DNA of 13,350 bases from CAZNYG01 sp964577205 (GCA_964577205.1 CAZNYG010000057.1:1-13350), one strand, 5' to 3'; numbered from the stretch's first letter, positions 1 through 6,384 are shown. The notes: a model not told the origin generated them from the sequence alone. Numbers and translations: made by a program.

Positions 1-78
1 ATGGAATATAGTAAGGAAGATTTAATGGAAGCAAAAAGGCAAATTTTGGGAGTGGAATTAGGGGACGGAGTCAGGTAG
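1..78 (+). pseudogene. Fragment of a small ORF, 25 codons, cut short
   Basis: The first base of the window begins an ATG frame of 25 codons starting MEYSKEDLMEAKRQI and ending GDGVR at a TAG. From memory, this N-terminus resembles a family of short hypothetical proteins that begin with a similar acidic and basic helix and then run on for several dozen residues; here the likeness stops after about 15 residues. The change coincides with a GGGGACGGAGTCAGG stretch followed by an 8-bp direct repeat (AGTCAGGT twice, 69-84). I read it as the surviving 5' end of a gene broken by a repeat-type insertion. It may also be chance, since no upstream sequence is available to judge a ribosome binding site. 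Confidence 0.3.
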
Positions 79-111
79 TCAGGTAATGGAAAATCATACG
101 AGGAACTTTTA

Positions 112-861
112 ATGACACCCAAGGTAAATCCTTTAGTCTCCAAACACCTTGAAAATATCGGGCGGGATGCTATTGAGAAATATCAGAAACTGATCCGTCA
201 GTACGTCCATGGGAAAAGCGGGGTTTATGCTCTTTATCACAAGGATAAACTTTATTATGTGGGGCTGGCGGTTAACCTTAACGCTCGTCTGAAACAGCAT
301 CTTAGTGACCGGCATGCTGAAACATGGGACCGGTTCAGCGTTTACCTGACGCAGGGCGATGAGCATTTGAGAGAGATTGAAGCTCTTCTAGTACGCATTG
401 CCTCGCCCAAAGGGAATAGACAGGTGGGGAAACTTAAGGCGTCAGAAAATCTGCTTTCACAATTTAAAGCAGATCTTAATAAGATGTTCAAAACGGAAAC
501 CGAGAACATAATCCGGAAGAAGCGCATATCCAATAAGATGCCTCAAAAGAAAGCCTCCCCGAGAAGGGGATTAGTAAAACCTTCCTTGTCGCATCTCATA
601 AAACGGAAAATGAATATCCGTTTCACCTACAAAGGACATGACTATCTTGCAGTCATCGACGAAAATGGAACTATATCTTTCACGGCGGAAAGCTATAGGG
701 CCCATGAACTGCAGGGCATATCTCACACTTCGCTTTCCTCAGCAGGCAGCGCAGTAACAGGCAAACCTAACGACGGCTGGATGAGCTGGAAATACGAGCG
801 TCGACCCGGGGAATGGGTTAAACTGGATGAATTGAGAAATAAAGAATGTTCGGGCGGCTGA
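112..861 (+). CDS. GIY-YIG nuclease-like protein with C-terminal RAMA/DUF4357-like domain
   Basis: The 249-residue protein has a GIY-YIG fold signature near its N-terminus: GVYAL at about 37-41, YYVGLA at 48-53, an arginine at 59 in a helix, and a glutamate-rich helix (LREIEALLVR, 86-95) that would supply the catalytic acid. These match the usual GIY-YIG order. After a lysine-rich linker (about 125-165) comes a second domain (167-240) with SLSSAGSAVTG and DGWMSWKY. This resembles the RAMA/DUF4357/DUF2924 type, which occurs with restriction and modification proteins and is thought to bind DNA. GAGGA at 100-104, seven bases before the ATG, supports the start. A role in DNA cleavage, repair or defence is inferred; no methylase or other restriction gene is in view. 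The gene is more A/T-rich than the block after 2700, which suggests acquired DNA. The last codons run into a GGGCG/CGCCC inverted repeat at about 850-880. Confidence 0.7.
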   Translation: MTPKVNPLVSKHLENIGRDAIEKYQKLIRQYVHGKSGVYALYHKDKLYYVGLAVNLNARLKQHLSDRHAETWDRFSVYLTQGDEHLREIEALLVRIASPKGNRQVGKLKASENLLSQFKADLNKMFKTETENIIRKKRISNKMPQKKASPRRGLVKPSLSHLIKRKMNIRFTYKGHDYLAVIDENGTISFTAESYRAHELQGISHTSLSSAGSAVTGKPNDGWMSWKYERRPGEWVKLDELRNKECSGG

Positions 862-1066
862 AGCGCGCCCCTACGCAGGCTCTAAAAAAAATTGAAGAAG
901 TGACGATATGGCCGATCTGAGAGGTAAATGGTGTTTTCCTAACATTCGTTGAATGAAACCATCCTGCTAATCAATTCAGGAGAATACTGGATTCCATGAA
1001 CAACGAAGTAATGATGAGCGAGCAATCGCCCGATAAATATCATCGGATGACTAAAATGCACATCAT

Positions 1067-1092
1067 TGCAAATTAGACTTGACTAATTTGCA
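1067..1092. promoter_or_regulatory. Perfect 10-bp inverted repeat, candidate operator
   Basis: TGCAAATTAG (1067-1076) and its exact reverse complement CTAATTTGCA (1083-1092) are separated by six bases. The spacer and right arm contain the -35 element of the candidate promoter of the downstream ATPase gene. This is the usual geometry of a repressor site. Which protein would bind is unknown, and no regulator gene is adjacent. The rest of 862-1066 holds no convincing gene. Confidence 0.5.
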
Positions 1093-1107
1093 TATCTATG
1101 CTAATAA
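1079..1107 (+). promoter_or_regulatory. Candidate sigma-70 promoter for the ATPase gene
   Basis: TTGACT (1079-1084), a 17-bp spacer and TAATAA (1102-1107) form a good -35/-10 pair. The predicted transcription start is about 1113-1117, essentially at the ATG at 1117. No Shine-Dalgarno sequence precedes that ATG, so the message may be leaderless if this promoter is used. Confidence 0.45.
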
Positions 1108-1116
1108 GTATTAATC

Positions 1117-2244
1117 ATGAAACGCTATTTGTACGATAACATCCTTTCTGATCTGAAAAAGAAAATGGTGGTAGTCACCGGCCCCCGGCAGGTGGGGAAA
1201 ACCTGTCTTGCCCGTTCATTGGAAAAAGAATTTACCAAGCCGGCCTATCTGAATTACGATGATCCCGAACACGCTTTGATCACTAACAAGCGCCAGTGGC
1301 CGGTTGAATCGGGCCTGGTCATGCTTGATGAGATCCACAAGATGAAAAAGTGGAAGCATTTCATCAAGGGAGTATATGATACGAGGCCGCAAAACCAATC
1401 GCTGCTTGTTACGGGAAGCGCCCGGCTCGATATTTTCAGCAGGTCAGGTGAATCCCTGGCAGGCCGGTACTTCCAATACCGCCTGAATCCGTTATCGGTA
1501 AAAGAGCTGGCAATAACAACTGCGCCGATCGAAGCCTTGCGCAGACTGAACGAACGGGGCGGGTTCCCTGAGCCGTACCTTGCCGGCAAGAACGAAGATG
1601 CCGCCCGCTGGCGCAAGCAGTATTTTTACGGCATCATAAGAGAAGACATACGCGATCTCAGCCGCATCTCTGAATTAAAAACGATGCAGCTCCTGATCGA
1701 ACTGCTGCGTCAAAGAACGGGGACCCCTCTTTCATACCTTTCACTTTCCCGCGATCTGCAGATCTCTCCCCATACGGTAAAAAGCTATATTGAACTGCTG
1801 GAAAATCTGTATGTGCTGTTTCTGGTCCGTCCATTCCATCGTAATATCGCGCGCGCGATACTGAAGGAACCAAAACTGTATTTCTATGACAGCGGCTTTG
1901 TCCTCGGTGATGAAGGCGCCCGGCTCGAGAATACCGTCGCCGTTTCGTTAAAGAAGCATGTCCAGTATCTGGAGGATACGCGGGGTGAAGACATTCAGCT
2001 GAATTATATCCGACTGAAAGACGGCCGGGAAGTGGATTTTGCGATCACGAACAACGGGACTGTTTCACGGCTGGTCGAAGTTAAGCTTTCAGACACGGAA
2101 CTTGCATCGCCGCTTGCTCATTTTTCCGCATTGTTCAACAAAGCCGGCGCGTATCAGATCGTCCAAAACAGTAAGACTGAGAAGCAGATCGGGAATGTCC
2201 ATATCGTCCCGGCGGCAGATTGGCTTGCTGATCTCTCCGCGTGA
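1117..2244 (+). CDS. AAA-family ATPase with DUF4143 region (AAA_14/DUF4143 type)
   Basis: This protein of about 375 residues has a Walker A loop (GPRQVGKT, about 22-29), a Walker B strand ending in acids (GLVMLDEIHK, about 66-75) and a sensor-like strand LLVTGSARLDIF (about 96-107). SGESLAGRYFQYRLNPLS and GGFPEPYLAG follow, both typical of this family. A winged-helix-like stretch (LSRDLQISPHTVKSYIELLENLYVLF) begins the DUF4143 part. The C-terminus has EVDFAI and, 13 residues on, VEVKLSD, a D...ExK arrangement like PD-(D/E)XK nucleases. These ATPases are common and often mobile in bacteria and archaea, but their job is mostly unknown, so no pathway is claimed. Length is normal and the frame intact. 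The start is the first ATG; there is no Shine-Dalgarno, and a palindrome with a candidate promoter lies directly upstream. The gene appears to be a single transcription unit. Confidence 0.9.
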   Translation: MKRYLYDNILSDLKKKMVVVTGPRQVGKTCLARSLEKEFTKPAYLNYDDPEHALITNKRQWPVESGLVMLDEIHKMKKWKHFIKGVYDTRPQNQSLLVTGSARLDIFSRSGESLAGRYFQYRLNPLSVKELAITTAPIEALRRLNERGGFPEPYLAGKNEDAARWRKQYFYGIIREDIRDLSRISELKTMQLLIELLRQRTGTPLSYLSLSRDLQISPHTVKSYIELLENLYVLFLVRPFHRNIARAILKEPKLYFYDSGFVLGDEGARLENTVAVSLKKHVQYLEDTRGEDIQLNYIRLKDGREVDFAITNNGTVSRLVEVKLSDTELASPLAHFSALFNKAGAYQIVQNSKTEKQIGNVHIVPAADWLADLSA

Positions 2245-2252
2245 GCGGGAAA

Positions 2253-2292
2253 CAGGTGCCCCCATCGATTTCCTGAGGGGTTTTTCAACCTG
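2253..2292 (+). terminator. Probable intrinsic terminator after the ATPase gene
   Basis: CCCC (within 2259-2263) pairs with GGGG (2277-2280), followed at once by TTTTT. An outer pair, CAGGT (2253-2257) with ACCTG (2288-2292), encloses it. The structure begins eight bases after the TGA. The core stem is short (about 4-5 bp), so strength is uncertain. Confidence 0.45.
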
Positions 2293-2406
2293 CTCAATTT
2301 TCTAAACTCCTGTGTCGCATATTCCGGGACGTATCCCTGTAGTCAGGCAATAAGAGCGCCAGTTAATAAGTCGGATTTGTTTTATGTCTTTGCGTGAGGA
2401 TCGTCG

Positions 2407-2475
2407 ATGCTTCACGCGGCCCTCGCCAGCGCGGAGATAGAGCTTGACGGATATGGATCCTTGCCGACGGAATAA
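2407..2475 (+). CDS. Possible 22-codon small ORF with a good ribosome binding site
   Basis: GAGGA (2396-2400) lies six bases before an ATG at 2407, ideal spacing. The frame encodes 22 residues (starting MLHAALASAEIELDG) and ends at TAA. I recognise no family. It may be a genuine small protein, the remnant of a larger gene, or chance. No promoter is evident just upstream, and it ends 31 bases before a strong promoter. Confidence 0.22.
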   Translation: MLHAALASAEIELDGYGSLPTE

Positions 2476-2505
2476 ATGTCAATTGTGAAATCTGCATTGA
2501 AACTA

Positions 2506-2534
2506 TTGACAGGCTTTTTCGGCTTTGTTATAAT
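2506..2534 (+). promoter_or_regulatory. Consensus sigma-70 promoter P1 upstream of nrdR
   Basis: TTGACA (2506-2511), exactly 17 bases, then TATAAT (2529-2534): both hexamers match the consensus perfectly. Transcription should start near 2541 on the plus strand. The transcript would meet the hairpin at 2550-2581 almost at once, so it would be a roughly 50-nt RNA unless polymerase reads through to nrdR. Confidence 0.75.
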
Positions 2535-2549
2535 CTGCGTACACCAGAG

Positions 2550-2587
2550 AAACCCAGTAGGCCTGCCGTCTTATTGGGTTTTATTTT
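2550..2587 (+). terminator. Hairpin 1 with U-rich tail (terminator or attenuator)
   Basis: AAACCCA (2550-2556) pairs with TGGGTTT (2575-2581), seven perfect base pairs around an 18-base loop, and is followed by TATTTT. It starts about ten bases after the predicted start of P1. The stem is only three G/C pairs strong, so it may terminate weakly or conditionally. Its right arm GGGTTTT is also complementary to the left arm of hairpin 2. Confidence 0.5.
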
Positions 2588-2591
2588 GTTC

Positions 2592-2620
2592 TTGACAACT
2601 CTACAGGTATGTGGTACCAT
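2592..2620 (+). promoter_or_regulatory. Second candidate promoter P2 upstream of nrdR
   Basis: TTGACA (2592-2597), 17 bases, then TACCAT (2615-2620). The -35 is perfect; the -10 keeps the key TA....T positions. It repeats the P1 arrangement 86 bases downstream and is likewise followed immediately by a hairpin with a U tail. Confidence 0.45.
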
Positions 2621-2624
2621 GAAG

Positions 2625-2658
2625 AAAACCCCTATAGGTAGTATGGTCGGGGGTTTTT
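2625..2658 (+). terminator. Hairpin 2 with U tail (terminator or attenuator)
   Basis: AAAACCCC (2625-2632) pairs with GGGGTTTT (2650-2657), eight perfect base pairs with a 17-base loop, then further T-rich sequence (TTTTTGTTT). The loop contains ATGGT (2643-2647), complementary to ACCAT (2616-2620) upstream of the stem, so a pseudoknot is possible in a transcript from P1. It lies 110 bases before nrdR. Confidence 0.5.
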
Positions 2659-2768
2659 GTTTCCTTCGGGCTTTTTGATAACGATGACACTTCCCGGGCC
2701 ATTTCATTTCTTCCCGCGGCCTGGAATACAGCTGATAAACCTTCCATGCGCACGCATCAGGAGCGTTA

Positions 2769-3281
2769 ATGCGTTGTCCTTTCTGCGGCAGTTTTGACGA
2801 TCAGGTCCTCGATTCCCGGCCACTCGATCATTCCTCCACTATCCGACGGAGGAGGGAGTGCCTGGAATGCCACAAGCGGTTCACGACGTACGAACGGCCT
2901 GAGGAGACGGCCATGATGGTCGTCAAATCCGACAGCCGCAGGGAACCCTTCAGCCGTCAGAAGCTGTGGGAAGGCATCATGCGCGGCTGCCAGAAGCGGC
3001 CGGTATCGTCGGAAGTTATCGACCGCATTGTAAGTGAAGTGGAGGAAGAACTGCAGGAATACGTCATGGAAGTGCCCAGCAGCGTGATAGGGGAGAAAGC
3101 GCTGGAGAAACTCTGGGACGTCGATCTCGTGGCGTACATACGGTTCGCGTCAGTCTATCGGCAGTTCGCGGATATAGATACATTCATGGAAGAGCTGAAA
3201 AAGCTTAAAAAAGAGCATGCCAGGCGGCAGAGGCGCCGCGATCCGCGCGAAACGGAAAAGCGTGTCTCTTGCAAAGTGTAA
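2769..3281 (+). CDS. nrdR: Transcriptional repressor NrdR
   Basis: NrdR senses ATP/dATP through an ATP-cone domain and represses ribonucleotide reductase genes. This 170-residue protein shows the N-terminal zinc ribbon (Cys3, Cys6, Cys31, Cys34, starting MRCPFCGS, with basic IRRRREC before the second pair) and the RFTTYER segment. The ATP cone covers about 49-139 (VVKSDSRREPFSRQKL, KRPVS, and AYIRFASVYRQF near the end). A strongly basic tail (about 145-165) makes it somewhat longer than the usual 150-160 residues. AGGAG at 2759-2763, five bases before the ATG, fixes the start. It lies directly upstream of a ribonucleotide reductase gene, its classical target. I could not find by eye the paired A/T-rich NrdR boxes expected near the promoter, so autoregulation or nrdJ control is expected from the family but not shown. 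Confidence 0.95.
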   Translation: MRCPFCGSFDDQVLDSRPLDHSSTIRRRRECLECHKRFTTYERPEETAMMVVKSDSRREPFSRQKLWEGIMRGCQKRPVSSEVIDRIVSEVEEELQEYVMEVPSSVIGEKALEKLWDVDLVAYIRFASVYRQFADIDTFMEELKKLKKEHARRQRRRDPRETEKRVSCKV

Positions 3282-3311
3282 AAGGGGGAACGGGTTCCAT
3301 CCTGTCCCCTT
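3282..3311. repeat. Intercistronic palindrome between nrdR and nrdJ
   Basis: AAGGGG (3282-3287) pairs with CCCCTT (3306-3311), with a G-T pair continuing inward. It starts immediately after the nrdR stop. No T-run follows, so it is unlikely to be a terminator. The GGGGAC/GTCCCC style recalls REP-like dispersed palindromes, and the left arm context (AAAGGGGGAACGG) resembles the purS-purL gap (AAAGGGGAACGG, 10279-10290). Confidence 0.4.
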
Positions 3312-3365
3312 CCACGAATGAAATGATTTTGGCTTATATTGGATGCACACCCCATGGAGGCGAGA

Positions 3366-5696
3366 ATGGTTATGAGCTCAAAGCGTGAAGAGTCGTTCAC
3401 GAAGGTAAAACCGGCAATGGCCCCCAACGCGATGACTGTCCTTCAGAAACGGTATCTCCGGAAGGATATGAACGGCAAGGTCATCGAGAAGCCGGAAGAC
3501 CTGTTCTGGCGCGTGGCGGAAAACATCGCCCAGGCCGACAGGTTCTACGATCCCGAGGCCGATGTCGAAAAAGTCGCCCGGGAATTCTACACGGTGATGG
3601 CCACGCTCGACTTCCTGCCCAACTCGCCGACGCTCATGAACGCGGGGCGCGCGCTCCAGCAGCTTTCCGCCTGTTTCGTCCTTCCCATCGAAGATTCGAT
3701 GGAATCCATTTTCGAGACCCTTAAGAACACAGCCCTTATTCACAAATCCGGCGGCGGCACGGGATTCTCTTTCTCGCGGCTCCGCCCGCAGCGGGATGTT
3801 GTTAACACGACGAGCGGCGTCTCTTCAGGGCCCGTCTCTTTCATGCAGGTGTTCAACGCCGCGACCGAGGCGATAAAACAGGGCGGCACCCGCCGCGGCG
3901 CCAACATGGGGATCCTCCGGATAGACCATCCGGACATTATGGACTTCATTACCTGCAAGGACAAGAATGACAGCCTTAACAATTTNNNNNNNNNNAACAA
4001 TTTTAATATCTCCGTCGCCATCACCGAAGAGTTCATGGACGCGCTGGAAGAAGGCCGGGAATACTCGCTTTACAATCCGCGCTCAAAGAAGGAGATGGGG
4101 AAACTGAACGCGCGGGAAGTCTTCGAAAAGGTCGTCGATCAGGCCTGGAAGAACGGCGAACCCGGGATCGTGTTCATCGACCGCATCAACGACGCGAACC
4201 CGACGCGCGCGATCGGCGAGATAGAATCCACCAACCCCTGCGGCGAACAGCCGCTCCTGCCTTACGAATCCTGCAACCTCGGCTCAATCAACCTCTCGCA
4301 CCTGGTCACCGACAACAAGACCGTCGACTGGAAGCGGCTGGAAAAGATCACCCGGACGGCGGTCCATTTCCTCGACAACGTCATAGACATGAACCGTTTC
4401 CCTCTCGCGAAGATCGAAGAGATAACCAAATCGAACCGCAAGATCGGCCTCGGCGTAATGGGCTGGGCGGACATGCTGGTACAGATGGGGATCCCCTATA
4501 ACTCCCACGAAGCCCTGCGCGTCGCCGAAAAGCTTATGGGATTCATCCAGGACAAGGCAAAAGATGTTTCCGCCGAGCTTGCTGAGAAAAGAGGGGTCTT
4601 CCCCAACTATAAGGAAAGCGTTTTCGCCGACCAGGAGCCGCGCCGCAACGCCACGCTGACCACGATCGCCCCGACCGGGACGATCGGTATCATCGCGAGC
4701 GCGTCAGGCGGTATAGAGCCTGTTTTCGGCCTTGTCTACAAACGTGCCAACTGCCTGGACAACCAGGAAATGTACGAAGTGAATCCTTATTTCGAAAAAG
4801 CGGCCAGGGACATGGGATTCTATTCGGAAGAGCTCATGGAGAAGATCGCGGAGAAGGGCAGCATCCACAACATGAAAGAGATCCCCGAGAAAGTGCGCAA
4901 GGTGTTCATCACCGCGCACGATATCTCGCCCGAAGATCATATCCGCATGCAGGCGGCCTTCCAGAAATATACGGATAACGCGGTATCTAAAACCGTTAAT
5001 TTCGCCCACAACGCGTCGCGCGAGGACGTCGCTCAGGCTTACAAACTCGCTTACAAGACCGGCTGCAAAGGCGTGACGGTGTACCGTGACGGCAGCCGCG
5101 ACGAGCAGGTGCTTAACATAGGGAACGGTTCGAAAAAAGAAGCCCCCGTCCCCGAAGCGAAGGAAAAACGCCCGCGCCAGCGCCCGAAGATCACGCACGG
5201 CGCCACGCTCCTGATGAACACGGGTTGCGGCAAGATGTATGTGACGGTGAATGAAGACGACCAGGGCGCCTGCGAAGTCTTCACGCAGCTGGGCAAATCC
5301 GGCGGATGCACGGCATCTCAGGCGGAAGCGGTCAGCCGGCTTATCTCCCTTGCCCTGCGTTCCGGCGTCAGTCAGGACGAGATCATATTCCAGTTGAAAG
5401 GCATCCGCTGCCCGTCGCCCACGCTGGCGGAAGGCGGCGCCATACTTTCCTGCGCCGATGCCATAGGCAAGGCGCTGGAGAATTATCAGAAAGACAAGAT
5501 GGTCCCGGAACTGTTCGCCAAGGATGCTCCTTCCGCTGCGGCTCCGGCGATGAAGGAAGCCGCGTCTCCGTTGAAACCGAGCAGGAACGAAAACCTTGTC
5601 GGATCATGCCCGCAGTGCCCGGATTGCGGCGAAATGCTGGAGTTCGGCGAAGGATGCGTGGTCTGCCGCTCATGCGGTTATTCCAAGTGCTGGTAA
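3366..5696 (+). CDS. nrdJ: Adenosylcobalamin-dependent (class II) ribonucleoside-diphosphate reductase NrdJ
   Basis: This enzyme makes deoxyribonucleotides with a radical generated from vitamin B12 coenzyme, so it works with or without oxygen. Visible hallmarks, in order: PNSPTLMNAG and LSACFVLP (the cysteine of the redox pair), the SGGGTGFSFSRLRP loop, GGTRRGANMG, NPCGEQPLLPYESCNLGS (Asn-Cys-Glu active-site triad), and APTGTIG. A TSCPD-type domain follows (about 5200-5470), then a cysteine-rich tail ending CGYSKCW, of the kind that relays electrons from thioredoxin. The ATG at 3366 is chosen because GGAGG (3356-3360) sits five bases before it; ATG 3372 is an alternative, and a TTG at 3339 only extends the frame. 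The ten Ns at 3986-3995 and the repeated AACAATTT on either side are an assembly artefact; without them the protein is about 770 residues. It probably shares transcripts with nrdR (84-base gap) and dcd. Confidence 0.95.
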   Translation: MVMSSKREESFTKVKPAMAPNAMTVLQKRYLRKDMNGKVIEKPEDLFWRVAENIAQADRFYDPEADVEKVAREFYTVMATLDFLPNSPTLMNAGRALQQLSACFVLPIEDSMESIFETLKNTALIHKSGGGTGFSFSRLRPQRDVVNTTSGVSSGPVSFMQVFNAATEAIKQGGTRRGANMGILRIDHPDIMDFITCKDKNDSLNNXXXXNNFNISVAITEEFMDALEEGREYSLYNPRSKKEMGKLNAREVFEKVVDQAWKNGEPGIVFIDRINDANPTRAIGEIESTNPCGEQPLLPYESCNLGSINLSHLVTDNKTVDWKRLEKITRTAVHFLDNVIDMNRFPLAKIEEITKSNRKIGLGVMGWADMLVQMGIPYNSHEALRVAEKLMGFIQDKAKDVSAELAEKRGVFPNYKESVFADQEPRRNATLTTIAPTGTIGIIASASGGIEPVFGLVYKRANCLDNQEMYEVNPYFEKAARDMGFYSEELMEKIAEKGSIHNMKEIPEKVRKVFITAHDISPEDHIRMQAAFQKYTDNAVSKTVNFAHNASREDVAQAYKLAYKTGCKGVTVYRDGSRDEQVLNIGNGSKKEAPVPEAKEKRPRQRPKITHGATLLMNTGCGKMYVTVNEDDQGACEVFTQLGKSGGCTASQAEAVSRLISLALRSGVSQDEIIFQLKGIRCPSPTLAEGGAILSCADAIGKALENYQKDKMVPELFAKDAPSAAAPAMKEAASPLKPSRNENLVGSCPQCPDCGEMLEFGEGCVVCRSCGYSKCW
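3986..3995. other. Scaffold gap (10 N) with unmerged 8-base overlap
   Basis: Ten Ns are flanked by the same eight bases: AACAATTT at 3978-3985 and again at 3996-4003. Removing one copy plus the Ns deletes 18 bases (six codons) and restores DSLNNFNISVAI, the uninterrupted conserved NrdJ segment. The gap is therefore very probably of zero length, with two contig ends overlapping by 8 bp. Confidence 0.9.
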
Positions 5697-5709
5697 TAGA
5701 AAGCTAAAA

Positions 5710-6261
5710 ATGATAAAATCTGATACCTGGATAATAAAGATGGCGCGGGAACACGGCATGATAGAGCCGTTTGCCGAAACGCAGGTGCGCAACGGAATAT
5801 CGTACGGCGTCTCATCTTACGGCTATGATATGCGCGTGGCGGGCGAATTCCGGATCTTTTCCGGAGGGCCGGGGACGGTCATTGATCCCAAGAAGTTCGA
5901 CGCGGCGGCCTTCACGGAAGTCCATGCCGACGATTCCATCGTACTTCCGCCTCATTCGTACGCGCTGGCCAAGTCCGTGGAATATTTCCGGATCCCCCGC
6001 AGTATTCTGACGATCTGTTTTGGGAAATCCACGTACGCGCGGTGCGGCGTCATTGTCAACGTGACCCCGTTCGAACCTGAATGGGAAGGGTACGTGACGC
6101 TCGGTATTTCCAATACCGCGCCGGCGCCTGCCCGCATTTACGTGAACGAAGGTATCGGACAGGTGCTGTTCCTGGAAAGCAGCCAGCCCTGCGCCGTTTC
6201 CTACGCCGACAGAAAAGGGAAGTACCAGGCGCAGCAGCATATCACAATGCCGAAACTGTGA
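5710..6261 (+). CDS. dcd: dCTP deaminase
   Basis: Dcd deaminates dCTP to dUTP (some relatives go on to dUMP), feeding dTTP synthesis. The 183-residue product is close to the family's usual 180-195. Conserved blocks: SYGVSSYGYDMRV (31-43), VLPPHSYAL (78-86), GKSTYARCGVIVNVTPFEPE (105-124) with Arg111, and VNEGIGQVLF (145-154) with Glu147 as the expected catalytic glutamate, then SYADRKGKYQ. Bifunctional DCD-DUT cannot be excluded by eye. The ATG at 5710 begins the conserved MIKSDTWI; the open frame extends further upstream inside nrdJ, but that part has no Dcd likeness. It follows the nrdJ stop by 13 bases with only a weak Shine-Dalgarno, so translational coupling to nrdJ is plausible. Both enzymes act on dNTP supply. 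Confidence 0.93.
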   Translation: MIKSDTWIIKMAREHGMIEPFAETQVRNGISYGVSSYGYDMRVAGEFRIFSGGPGTVIDPKKFDAAAFTEVHADDSIVLPPHSYALAKSVEYFRIPRSILTICFGKSTYARCGVIVNVTPFEPEWEGYVTLGISNTAPAPARIYVNEGIGQVLFLESSQPCAVSYADRKGKYQAQQHITMPKL

Positions 6262-6288
6262 GGCTTCATCTGCGGCATACCCTCACCC

Positions 6289-6340
6289 CGCCCTCTTCCT
6301 CGCTCGCAGGCCCGGCCCAGCGACTTTCCCTGACAGGGCG
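6289..6340. repeat. Weak inverted repeat in the dcd-guaA gap
   Basis: CGCCCT (6289-6294) and AGGGCG (6335-6340) are exact reverse complements 40 bases apart in a C-rich 123-base gap. The CCCTCACCCCGCCCTCTTCC stretch looks like a decayed dispersed repeat of the kind common between genes of many bacteria. No promoter or terminator is clear here. Confidence 0.25.
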
Positions 6341-6384
6341 ATGGAGAACAGAATGCAATTTGTCAATGGCATAGGGACTTCCAA

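Larger units (their letters stand above)
2245..2768. other. Long intergenic region before nrdR
   Basis: These 524 bases separate the accessory genes from the nucleotide block. In order they hold the ATPase terminator, a possible 22-codon ORF (2407-2475), a consensus promoter, a hairpin with a U-rich tail, a second promoter, and a second hairpin with a U tail. About 110 bases then lead to nrdR with no obvious further promoter. I see nothing recognisable in 2293-2400. No tRNA, known riboswitch core or NrdR-box pair was recognised by eye. Confidence 0.6.

Noticed and set aside
996..1076. 26-codon ORF (MNNEVMMSEQ...) between the GIY-YIG gene and the ATPase
   Set aside because: The only Shine-Dalgarno-like GGAG is about 13 bases away, no family is recognised, and its end overlaps the palindrome; most likely chance.
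3339..3365. TTG start giving nine extra residues for NrdJ
   Set aside because: No ribosome binding site precedes TTG 3339, whereas GGAGG at 3356-3360 is well placed for ATG 3366.
2661..3365. NrdR boxes around nrdR and nrdJ
   Set aside because: I scanned for paired ACACNATATNNNGT-like sites with about 31-bp spacing and found none by eye; a matrix search would settle it.
5596..5709. Extended start for dcd within nrdJ
   Set aside because: The 38 extra residues are an out-of-frame reading of the NrdJ tail; Dcd likeness begins at ATG 5710.
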